The notes below the pieces were generated by a model. The model was not told the origin of the DNA. It ran no database searches and saw only the letters and a program-made list of their open reading frames with translations. A stretch of DNA of 64,000 nucleotides, from assembly GCA_018371855.1 (NCBI GenBank), contig JAHAKD010000004.1:150176-214175 (forward strand). Direction: 5' to 3'. Each line of letters begins with the position of its first letter. Within the stretch, counting starts at the first letter, position 1. The translations under genes and the position numbers were made by a program. Origin of the DNA: Clostridium sp. Lineage in GTDB: Bacteria > Bacillota > Clostridia > TANB77 > CAG-508. Below are positions 33,615 through 42,949 of the stretch, in pieces.

Positions 33615-34163
33615 ATGGATTATAGTAAAATAGAAGAAAAAATGGGTAAAACAATAAGTGTATATAGGGAAAATTTATCAGAAATAAGAGCTGGAAGAGC
33701 AAACCCAGCAGTTTTAAATAAAATAAAAATAGACTATTATGGTACACCAACACCAATAAATCAAATAGCAGGAGTTTCTGTACCAGAAGCGAGATTAATT
33801 GTAATTCAACCATGGGATGCTAGTGCATTAAAAGAAATAGAAAAAGCAATATTAACATCAGATTTAGGAATAAATCCAAATAATGATGGAAAATTAATAA
33901 GATTAAATTTCCCAGAATTGAACGAAGAAAGAAGAAAAGAATTAGTAAAAGAAGTTAAGAAAATGGGAGAAGATGCAAAAGTTGCAATTCGTTCTATAAG
34001 AAGAGATGGAATAGATGAATTTAAAGCTATGCAAAAAAATTCTGAAATAACAGAAGATGAACTAAAAATGGCAGAAGATAATATTCAAAAAATAACAGAT
34101 AAAAACATAGATGAAATAGATAAATTAACAGATGGAAAAGAAAAAGAAATAATGACAGTTTAA
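33615..34163 (+). CDS. frr: Ribosome recycling factor
   Basis: RRF splits post-termination ribosomes together with EF-G. The 182-residue protein is typical: EIRAGRANPAVLNKIKIDYYGTPTP near residue 25, LTSDLGINPNNDG, the RLNFPELNEERRKELVKEVKKMGEDAKVAIR hinge, and the C-terminal helix IDKLTDGKEKEIM. GGAGAGG precedes ATG 33615. It follows pyrH, as in nearly all Firmicutes. Confidence 0.97.
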   Translation: MDYSKIEEKMGKTISVYRENLSEIRAGRANPAVLNKIKIDYYGTPTPINQIAGVSVPEARLIVIQPWDASALKEIEKAILTSDLGINPNNDGKLIRLNFPELNEERRKELVKEVKKMGEDAKVAIRSIRRDGIDEFKAMQKNSEITEDELKMAEDNIQKITDKNIDEIDKLTDGKEKEIMTV

Positions 34164-34175
34164 AAGGAGTTTAAT

Positions 34176-34889
34176 ATGAATTTTGAAAAAGAAAATTTTC
34201 CAAAACATATTGCAATAATTATGGATGGAAATAGGAGATGGGCAAAACAAAGAGATCTTCCAGCAAAGATAGGCCATAAGGAAGGTGCCAAAACACTAGA
34301 AAAAATAGTTAGATATGCTAATAAAATAGGATTAGGATATATTACAGTTTATGCTTTTTCAACAGAAAATTGGAAAAGAACAGAAGAGGAAGTAAGTGCT
34401 CTTATGATACTTCTTCAAAATTATTTAGACGACTATAGTAAAAGGGCAGATACAGAAAATATAAAAGTAAAAGTATTAGGGGATATATCAGTTCTTTCAG
34501 ATGGTATGCAAAAAAGTATAAGAAAATGCGAAGAGAGAACAAAAGATAATACAGGAGTAACATTTAATATTGCATTAAACTATGGTGGCAGAAATGAAAT
34601 TGTATCAGCAGTAAAAAATATTGCCGAATCAGTAAAAAATGGTAAATTAAATGTAGAAGATATTACAGAAGAAATTATTTCAGATAATTTATATACTAAA
34701 GGAGAGCCTGATCCAGATTTAGTAATTAGAACAAGTGGTGAATTACGTACAAGTAATTTCTTACCTTGGCAAATTGTCTATTCAGAATTTCTATTTTTAG
34801 ATAAGCTATGGCCAGATTTTACAGAAGAAGATATTGATAATGCAATTTTAGAATTTCAAAAGAGAAATAGAAAATTTGGAGGAAAATAA
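34176..34889 (+). CDS. uppS: Undecaprenyl pyrophosphate synthase
   Basis: UppS makes the C55 lipid carrier for peptidoglycan by cis-prenyl transfer. The 237-residue protein has the catalytic D in IAIIMDGNRRWAKQRDLP, the GHKEGAKTL motif, YAFSTENWKR near residue 70, and the C-terminal PDLVIRTSGELRTSNFLPWQ and SEFLFLDKLWPDF. AGGAG precedes ATG 34176. The stop overlaps the cdsA start by one base, indicating tight coupling. Confidence 0.97.
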   Translation: MNFEKENFPKHIAIIMDGNRRWAKQRDLPAKIGHKEGAKTLEKIVRYANKIGLGYITVYAFSTENWKRTEEEVSALMILLQNYLDDYSKRADTENIKVKVLGDISVLSDGMQKSIRKCEERTKDNTGVTFNIALNYGGRNEIVSAVKNIAESVKNGKLNVEDITEEIISDNLYTKGEPDPDLVIRTSGELRTSNFLPWQIVYSEFLFLDKLWPDFTEEDIDNAILEFQKRNRKFGGK

Positions 34890-35698
34890 TGAGTATAAAA
34901 AGAGTGATTTCAGGGTTAATAGGTTTCCCGATAGTAGCATTAGTACTTATTTTTGGTAATCAAATAATAATAGATGTAGCATTTGCTGTTATAGCAGCTA
35001 TGAGTTTTCATGAATATTCGCATGCATTTAAAGTTAGTAATAAGGCGAATCCATTAACATGGCTTGGATATTTAGCATGTGTGACAATAGCTTTTATACA
35101 TGCCTTTCCTAAAGAATATTTAATATTAATAATAGGAGCAACTGCTCCTATTGCAATATTATTAAGTTTTGCACAAATTTTAATAACAAAAATGAAAACA
35201 ACAATAATGGATGCAGCAGTAACTTTATTTGGAATATGTTATATAGTAATTTTCTTAATGTTTATGCCAATAATTAGATCAAATGAAAATGGAGTATTTT
35301 TAATATGGTATGCAATATTTGCATCATGGGGAACAGACATTTTCGCATATGTTTTTGGAAAACTAATAGGAAAGCATAAATTTAGTAAAATTAGCCCTAA
35401 TAAAACAATAGAAGGTTGTATAGGGGGTACAATAGGAGCAGTTGCACTAATTTTAATTTATACCATAGTACTTAATAATGTATGTGGAATGAACATTAAT
35501 TATTTATTAATTGGAGCAATAGGATTAATATTAAGTATACTAAGTCAAATGGGCGACTTTGCAGCATCATCAATAAAAAGATTTACAGGAATTAAAGATT
35601 ACAGTAATTTGATACCAGGGCATGGAGGAATGTTAGACAGAATAGATAGTATAATATTCATAGCACCATTTGCATATTTTTTATTAGTATTAATTTAA
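34889..35698 (+). CDS. cdsA: Phosphatidate cytidylyltransferase
   Basis: CdsA makes CDP-diacylglycerol from phosphatidate in the membrane. The 269-residue protein has eight or so hydrophobic segments and the C-terminal signature SQMGDFAASSIKRF with GIKDYSNLIPGHGGMLDRIDSI near residues 225-255. It overlaps uppS by one base and precedes rseP by 16 bases. In many clostridia dxr sits between cdsA and rseP; it is missing here. Confidence 0.95.
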   Translation: MSIKRVISGLIGFPIVALVLIFGNQIIIDVAFAVIAAMSFHEYSHAFKVSNKANPLTWLGYLACVTIAFIHAFPKEYLILIIGATAPIAILLSFAQILITKMKTTIMDAAVTLFGICYIVIFLMFMPIIRSNENGVFLIWYAIFASWGTDIFAYVFGKLIGKHKFSKISPNKTIEGCIGGTIGAVALILIYTIVLNNVCGMNINYLLIGAIGLILSILSQMGDFAASSIKRFTGIKDYSNLIPGHGGMLDRIDSIIFIAPFAYFLLVLI

Positions 35699-35714
35699 AC
35701 TAGGAGGTTTCTTT

Positions 35715-36983
35715 TTGATAAGTTTTTTAATAAATGCTATAAAAATAATTTTCTTATTGGGATTTTTAATATTAATTCATGAAGCCGGGCATTTCTTTAT
35801 AGCAAAATTATTTAAAGTAAAAGTACATGAATTTGCAATAGGATTTGGACCAAAGATTTGGACAAAACAAGGAAAAGAAACAAAATATGAATTAAGATTA
35901 ATCCCATTGGGAGGATTTGTTAGGCTAGAAGGGGAAGATACTAAATCAGAAGATGAACGTGCTTTTAATAATGCTAGTATACCGAAAAGAATGGCTATTG
36001 TTGCCGCAGGTGCAATAGTGAATATTGTTTTCGGTATATTAGTATATTTTATAATAATGGCATCAATTGGAAATAATGTATCTACAGTTGTAGATTCAAC
36101 AATTCCTGATTTTGCGGCAGAACAAGCAGGTATATATGCAGGAGATAAAATAGATAAAATTAATGATGAAAAAATAAAAACAAAAACAGATATAGATAAT
36201 ATACTTCAAAATTCAAATGGAGAAGAATTAACAATACAAATAGAGAGAAATAATGAGGAAAAAGAAATAAAATTAATTCCAACAGAAAAAGAAACTAAAA
36301 GTACAGGAATATATGTGTCAAGTAGTAATAGTGGCGAAAGTGCAACACAAGTAGTGCAAATAGATGAAGGAAGTGCAGCAGCTAAGGCAGGAATCGAAAC
36401 AAATGATGTAATTACAAAATTTAATGGTGTTGATGTAAGGGAAAGTGCAGATAAATTAATAGAAGCAATACAAACATGTGAAAGCAATACAGCAGAAGTG
36501 GAGATTGAAAGGAACGGAGAGAAAATTACCCTAAACTTAGAATTGGATTTAATTCCAACATATTATCTAGGAATAAATTTTAAAATGGCAGAAAATAACT
36601 TTACTAATAATGTTTATTACGCATTTTTTAAGACAGGTGATTTTCTAGGGTCTATATTTGAAAATATAAAAATGTTATTTACAGGTAAGGTAGGAATAGA
36701 TCAAATGATGGGACCTGTAGGAATATCTAGTGTAGTATCACAAACAACAGGATTTGTAGATTTCATATACATGCTTGCAATAATTTCTATTTCATTAGGA
36801 GTAACGAATTTATTGCCAATACCAGCATTAGATGGTGGAAAATTGTTAATATTGTTAATAGAGGCAATTAGAAGAAAGCCAATGAAAGAAGAACTAGAGA
36901 TAGGGATTCAAATGGTAGGTTTTATAATTTTAATATCATTATCAATATTTATATCATATAAAGATATTTTAAGAATTTTTTAA
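35715..36983 (+). CDS. rseP: Site-2 metalloprotease RseP
   Basis: RseP cleaves transmembrane substrates within the bilayer, such as anti-sigma factors and leftover signal peptides. The 422-residue protein has HEAGH in the first helix near residue 22, two PDZ-like regions (residues about 115-185 and 205-280), and the second zinc site in LLPIPALDGGKLL near 372. The start is TTG 35715 behind AGGAGG. It sits in the pyrH-polC operon as in other Firmicutes. Confidence 0.94.
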   Translation: MISFLINAIKIIFLLGFLILIHEAGHFFIAKLFKVKVHEFAIGFGPKIWTKQGKETKYELRLIPLGGFVRLEGEDTKSEDERAFNNASIPKRMAIVAAGAIVNIVFGILVYFIIMASIGNNVSTVVDSTIPDFAAEQAGIYAGDKIDKINDEKIKTKTDIDNILQNSNGEELTIQIERNNEEKEIKLIPTEKETKSTGIYVSSSNSGESATQVVQIDEGSAAAKAGIETNDVITKFNGVDVRESADKLIEAIQTCESNTAEVEIERNGEKITLNLELDLIPTYYLGINFKMAENNFTNNVYYAFFKTGDFLGSIFENIKMLFTGKVGIDQMMGPVGISSVVSQTTGFVDFIYMLAIISISLGVTNLLPIPALDGGKLLILLIEAIRRKPMKEELEIGIQMVGFIILISLSIFISYKDILRIF

Positions 36984-36997
36984 AAAGAGGTACGAAA

Positions 36998-37486
36998 ATG
37001 GATAAAAAAGAAGAAGTAAAATTAACAGTAAAACCAAAATATAATGTAATATTTAGTTTTTTATATAATCATGTAACAACATTATTAATTATAATTCTAA
37101 TTTTAGCAGTATTAATTTTTGAAAACCAATTAATAGAATATGGTATAGCAATATTAGTTATATATGTTATATACCTAATAATAAATGTTATTTATAATAA
37201 AGTAAAATATAGAAATAGCTTTTATAAATTTTATAGTGATAAATTAGTATATAACAATAAAATTAAAGATGATAACGAAAAAGAAGTAAAATATACAGAA
37301 ATGACACAGATAAAATATGGTCAAACATTTTTACAAACTGTTTTTAAATTAGGAACGATAATGATATATACAAACAATAAGAAAATAACACAAAGGATAA
37401 TTTTTATAAATGGTGTTAAAGACGTAAAATTAGTGTATGAAAAAATACTAAAAGTAATTGGAGAAAAAACTACTGATAACAAATAG
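36998..37486 (+). CDS. Membrane protein with bacterial PH-like domain
   Basis: The 162-residue protein has two hydrophobic segments (residues about 25-45 and 48-68) and a C-terminal beta-rich region (FYKFYSDKLVYNNKI, then VKYTEMTQIKYGQ, then IMIYTNNK) like a bacterial PH (YdbS/YdbT-type) domain. It lies 14 bases after rseP and 11 before polC. Function is unknown; the position suggests envelope work or mere cotranscription. Confidence 0.6.
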   Translation: MDKKEEVKLTVKPKYNVIFSFLYNHVTTLLIIILILAVLIFENQLIEYGIAILVIYVIYLIINVIYNKVKYRNSFYKFYSDKLVYNNKIKDDNEKEVKYTEMTQIKYGQTFLQTVFKLGTIMIYTNNKKITQRIIFINGVKDVKLVYEKILKVIGEKTTDNK

Positions 37487-37497
37487 GAGATGCTAAA

Positions 37498-40400
37498 TTG
37501 GAAAACTTAAAGAAAATAAAGGAAATATTTAGTGACTATAAAAATAATTCTCAAATGCAAGAGTGTTATATAAGTAAAATAGGGATAAACAAAAAAACTA
37601 ATAAATTAAATATCATTTTAACTACAGATAAATTCGTTCAAATAAAAGACATGTGGGATTTTGAGAAATATCTGATGGAGAGATTTCAAATAAAAGACAT
37701 AGAAATGATATTTATTTACGAAGATGGAACTAAAATCCCTGATGTAAAAGATGAATGGAAGAATATAATATGTTATATGGCACATAAACATCCACTAATG
37801 AAACCTATTTTACTTATGAAAAGTACTATAGAAGTAGAAAATAGCAATATAAATGTAAAGATGCATATAAAAGGTGCGGACTTTTTACGAACTAGAAAGA
37901 CAGATAAGCAAGTAGAAATAACAATAAAGAATTTGTTAGGAAAAGAATATAAAATTAACTTAGAAGAACAGATAAGTAAAGAAGAATTAGCAAGACAAGA
38001 AGAAAATAATAGGCTATTAGAAGAACAATTAATAAAAAACAGAATAGAAGAAATGAAAAAACATGAGGAAGAAAAAGCAAATGCTAAAATGCAAGAGCCA
38101 CCAGATTATTATGTACCATTACCATCTGATGGCGATATTCCTCCAGAGGAATTAGGCGAAATGGCTCCACCGCAAGTTTTGGAAAATAACAATATAGATT
38201 ATATTATTGGAAAACCATCTAAAGCTAAAGAAAATTACGTAAAGATAAAAGATATTAATGCAAATTCCGGAAAAGTAACAATAGAAGGAAGAATTACAGA
38301 ATTAGATGCTAGAGATACAAAATCCGGCAAAAAGATGATTATATTAGATCTTTATGATGGTACAGGAATTATGACATGTAAATCTTTTTGTACAATGGAA
38401 GAGTCTACAACTATATTAGAAAAATTAGAAACAGTAAAAGCTATAAAAATAATAGGAAAAGCAGGCTTAGATACATTTGCTGGAGATGTTACAATAATTG
38501 CAAATTCTATTATAGAAACAAATGCAGATGTACCAGAATTGCCAGAAGAAGATAATAGTTCACCATTAATTTTAGGAAATTCATTAACAATAAATGAACC
38601 TTTGGTAAAAATAAAAGACTTAGGCGTTGATGATAAAAAAGTTTCTTTAGAAGGAGAAGTTATAAATACAGAAGATAGAGAATTAAAATCTGGAAGAGTT
38701 TTATATAGCTTTGACTTATATGATGGAACAAGTACACTAACTTGCAAGGCATTTCTTGATAAGAAAAATGCTAAAAAGATTATGGGGAGAGTAAAATGTG
38801 CTAAAGCGATAAAAATAGCAGGAACAGCACAAATGGATTCTTTTTCACATGAGCAAACTGTTATGGCATATACTATTTTAGAGATAGAGCCACATAAAAA
38901 AGAAGTAAGAATGGATAATGCAGAAGAAAAAAGAGTAGAACTTCATATGCATACAAAGATGAGTCAGATGGATGGAATGACAGCTGCTACAGATTTAATA
39001 AAAAGAGCAATGAAATGGGGAATGAAGTCTATTGCAATAACAGATCATGGTGTTGTACAAGCATTTCCAGAGGCACATAAATTATTAGGCTTTGATAATC
39101 ATGATATAAAAATTATTTATGGTGTGGAAGCATATCTTGCACCAGATGCAGTATCACCAGTATCTTTTTCTAAAGGACAAAGTATAGATACAACTTATTG
39201 TGTATTAGATTTAGAAACAACCGGTTTTTCTTTTAGAACAGAAAAGATTACAGAAGTAGGAATAATGAAAGTAAAAAATGGAGAGGTAATAGACGAGTTT
39301 TCTTGTTTTGTAAATCCAGAAAAACCAATACCACAAAGAGTTGTAGAAGTTACAAATATAACAGATGAGATGGTAAAAGATGCAGAAACAATAGATAAAG
39401 TAATGCCTAAAATTTTAGAATTTGTTGGAGATTCTGTTTTAGTAGCACATAATGCAGATTTTGATATAGGGTTCTTAAAATATAATGCAACTCAATTAGG
39501 CTTAAGTTTAGAAAATACTTATTTAGACACATTAAGATTAGCAAAAGATTTATTCCCAGATTATAAAAAATATAAATTGGGTAAGATTGCAGAAAATTTA
39601 GGAATAAAGGTAGAAGTAGCACATAGAGCATTAGATGATGTTGATACAACTGTAAAAGTATTAAATGTAATGCTTAATATGTTAAAAGAAAAAGGAGTAG
39701 AAACATTAGATGATATTACTAAAAAGATTGCAGGTGAGGCAGACTTTAAGAAATTACCAACATACCATGCAATAATTTTAGCAACAAATTATGTAGGTCT
39801 TAAGAATTTATATAAATTAGTTTCTATTTCTCATTTAGACTATTTTTATAAAAAGCCAAGAATTTTAAAATCAGTATATAAACAATATTCGGAAGGGTTA
39901 ATATTAGGCAGTGCTTGTGAGGCGGGAGAATTATATCAAGCAATAGAAATGGGAAAAACTGATGAAGAAATAGAAGATATTGCAAAAGATTATGATTATT
40001 TAGAAATACAGCCATTAGGAAATAATGACTTCTTAATTAGAAATGGAACAGTAGCTGATGAAGAAGGTTTAAGAAATATAAATAGAAAGATTGTAGAAAT
40101 TGGAGAAAGACTAAATAAATTAGTTGTTGCAACATGTGATGTCCATTTTATGGATCCATCCGATGAAATTTATAGAAGAATGTTACAAGCTGGTCAAGGA
40201 TATGATGATGCAGACCAGCAAGCACCATTATATTTAAGAACTACAGAAGAAATGCTTAAAGAATTCGAATATTTAGGAACAGAAAAAGCATACGAAGTAG
40301 TTGTAACAAATACAAATAAAGTTGCAGATATGTGTGATTGGATTAGCCCTATATCACCAGAAAAATGTCCACCACATATACCAGGTTGTGAAACAACTAT

Positions 40401-42256
40401 AAAAGAGATTGCATATTCAAAAGCACACGAATTATATGGAGATCCACTTCCAGCTATAGTTGAAGAAAGACTTGATAAAGAATTAACTTCAATTATAAAA
40501 AATGGTTTCTCAGTTATGTATATAATTGCACAAAAACTAGTGTGGAAATCAAATGAGGATGGATATATCGTTGGTTCAAGAGGATCTGTTGGTTCGTCAT
40601 TTGTTGCGAATATGACAGGTATAACAGAAGTTAATTCTCTTCCGGCACATTATAGATGTCCAAATTGTAAGTATTCTGATTTTACAGATTATGGGTATGA
40701 GAATGGATTTGATTTACCAGATAAAGATTGTCCAAAATGCGGAACAAAACTTGTAAAAGATGGAATGGATATACCTTTCGAAACATTCTTAGGATTTAAT
40801 GGGGATAAAGAGCCCGATATAGATTTAAACTTTTCAGGAGAGTATCAAGCAAAAGCACATAGATATACAGAGGTTATATTTGGAAAAGGTACAACGTTTA
40901 AGGCTGGAACAGTTGGTACAGTTGCAGATAAAACAGCATTTGGATATGTAAAAAAATATTATGAAGAAAGAAATATACCAGTAACCAATGCAGAGGTTGC
41001 AAGAATTTCACAAGGTTGTACAGGAATAAAAAGGACAACAGGCCAACACCCAGGTGGAATTATAGTTGTTCCAAAAGGTAGAGAAATATATGAATTTACA
41101 CCAGTACAACATCCTGCAGATGACCCTAATTCTGATATCATAACAACACATTTTGATTATCACTCAATAGACCAAAACTTGTTAAAACTAGATATACTAG
41201 GACATGATGATCCTACAATGATAAGAATGTTATTTGATATTACAGGAATAGATCCAACCAAAGTTCCACTAGATGATAAAGAGACAATGTCAATCTTTAG
41301 TTCTACAAAAGCTTTAGGAGTTACACCGGAGCAAATACATTCACAAGTAGGAAGTTATGGAATACCAGAGTTTGGTACGAAGTTTGTAAGACGGAATGTT
41401 GGTAGATACAAAACCACAAAGATTTGATGAATTAATTCGTATTTCTGGTTTATCACATGGTACAGATGTATGGCTTGGCAATGCACAAAGTTTAATCGAT
41501 GAAGGAACAGTTACATTGTCACAGGCAATATGTTGTCGTGATGATATAATGATATATTTAATCAAAAAAGGCTTGCCACCAAATGATTCATTTAAAATAA
41601 TGGAGTCAGTTCGTAAAGGAAAGGTAGCAAAAGGTAAAGAACCAAAATGGGATCAATATAAAGAATTAATGAAGGAACATGATGTTCCGGAGTGGTATAT
41701 AAAATCTTGCGAGAAGATAAAGTACATGTTCCCTAAAGCCCATGCTGCGGCCTATGTTACAAATGCATTTAGAATTGCATGGTTTAAAGTACATGAACCA
41801 AAAGCATATTATACTGCATATTTTACAATAAGGGCAGACGAATTTGATAGTGATATAATGTGTCATGGTAAAGAAAAAGTAATAAATAAAATGAAAGAAA
41901 TAGATTTAGCAGGAAATAGTGCAACTACTAAAGATAAAAATATGTATGCTATACTAGAATTAGTATTAGAAATGTATGAAAGAGGAATTAACTTCTTACC
42001 AATGGACTTATACAAATCTCATAGTACAAAGTTTATTGCAGAAGAGGATGGAATAAGACCACCATTAAATAGTATTCCAGGTCTTGGAACTGTCGCAGCA
42101 GAAAGCATAGTAAAAGCAAGAGAAGAAGAGCCATTTATGTGTATAGATGATATAAGAATGAGAGCAAAAGCTGGAAGCTCAGTAATAGAACTTTTAAGAA
42201 ATGCGGGTTGTCTAAAAGGAATGACAGAAAGTAATCAAATGAGCTTGTTTGCTTAA
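37498..42256 (+). CDS. polC: DNA polymerase III subunit alpha PolC, interrupted by a +1 frameshift at 41392
   Basis: PolC is the main replicase of low-GC Gram-positives. The first frame runs from TTG 37498 to 41427; the rest continues one base shifted to TAA 42256, giving about 1585 residues when joined. Domains: N-terminal region, OB at about 245-340, a second OB copy at about 368-462, PHP near 480 (ELHMHTKMS), inserted DEDDh exonuclease near 568 (LDLETTG), zinc motif CPNC...CPKC near 1060, polymerase near 1100 (EPDIDLNF), then LSHGTDVWLGNAQ and PKAHAAAYV. The joint lies at in-frame CGG 41392-41394, after FVR and before ML. The gene is normally essential, so error or recoding is likelier than loss. 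Confidence 0.9.
41389..41398 (+). other. polC +1 frameshift site (AGA-CGG-A)
   Basis: Upstream frame: GTA AGA CGG AAT GTT. Downstream frame: GGA ATG TTG GTA GAT. The family sequence around the joint is G-I-P-E-F-G-T-x-F-V-R-x-M-L, so exactly one base is in excess. Skipping C 41392 gives V-R-G-M-L; skipping A after CGG gives V-R-R-M-L. There is no homopolymer that would explain a simple slip or a sequencing indel. Confidence 0.85.
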
Positions 42257-42345
42257 ATAGAAAAATAATAAAGGTGGAAATAAATATAAAAATAAATAAC
42301 TTAAAAGTAAATTATAATTTAGATTAAAAGATACAGGAGAGAGTG

Positions 42346-42651
42346 ATGTTAGACTATAAATTAATATTAGAAGCAATATTTACACCCAAAAATATTATAA
42401 TATATTTAATTGTTATAAATTTACTAGCTTTTGCAGCTATGTGGTGGGATAAAAGAAGAGCACAAAAAGGTGAATGGAGAATAAGTGAAGCAGGCCTATT
42501 TACTTTAGTTCTACTAGGAGGTGGAATTGGAGGAATAGTTGGAATGTACACTTTTAGACATAAAACTAAAAAATTGAAATTCACGATAGGATTTCCTACA
42601 ATTTTAATAACAGAAATTGTTTTGGCAATATATTTTTTTGTTATTAAATAA
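42346..42651 (+). CDS. DUF1294 membrane protein
   Basis: The 101-residue protein has three hydrophobic segments and the family core NLLAFAAMWWDKRRAQKGEWRISEAGL, then GGGIGGIVGMYTFRHKTKKLKF. The charged loop with WDKRRA is the hallmark of DUF1294. AGGAGA stands 5 bases before ATG 42346, favouring it over GTG 42343. Function unknown. It lies between polC and the glyS T-box. Confidence 0.88.
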   Translation: MLDYKLILEAIFTPKNIIIYLIVINLLAFAAMWWDKRRAQKGEWRISEAGLFTLVLLGGGIGGIVGMYTFRHKTKKLKFTIGFPTILITEIVLAIYFFVIK

Positions 42652-42657
42652 TAATCC

Positions 42658-42686
42658 TTGATTTTTTGTAAATAATATGATATAAG
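42658..42686 (+). promoter_or_regulatory. Promoter of the glyS T-box leader
   Basis: TTGATT at 42658-42663 and TATAAG at 42681-42686 are separated by 17 bases. The T-box structure starts just downstream. Confidence 0.6.
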
Positions 42687-42701
42687 TATATAAATTTAAT
42701 A

Positions 42702-42893
42702 AGTGCGATGAAAAAGAAAAAGTATTTATAAAGCTAAAAGAGAGTTAGTGGTTGGTGTAAACTAATAGCAAAAAAATATGGGGAACTTTGGAGCACGATT
42801 ATAACGAAGAGGATAATTAAATTTATCAATTAGGGTGGAACCGCGGAATATAACTTTCGTCCCTAGCTAATATGCTAGGTGCGGAAGTTTTTT
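42702..42893 (+). promoter_or_regulatory. T-box riboswitch controlling glycyl-tRNA synthetase
   Basis: The leader contains the diagnostic T-box AGGGTGGAACCGCGG at 42832-42846. Upstream is a stem I closed by GTGC (about 42703-42706) with GCAC (42793-42796), and GGA (Gly) at 42790-42792 is the probable specifier. Downstream, ACTTTCGTCCCTAGC and GCTAGGTGCGGAAGT form a terminator followed by T residues. The T-box would pair with the CCA end of uncharged tRNA-Gly and form an antiterminator, so glyS is read when glycine runs short. The identity fits the gene downstream. Confidence 0.92.
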
Positions 42894-42949
42894 AGATTTA
42901 AATAAAACCTTCTGGTACTTAGCAAATAAAGTATTAGGAGGTTTTTATT

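Noticed and set aside
41389..42256. An intein or a natural split of polC
   Set aside because: The two parts join without any extra residues. There is no ribosome binding site before ATG 41396, and the second part lacks a complete domain start, so a separate gene or an intein does not fit.
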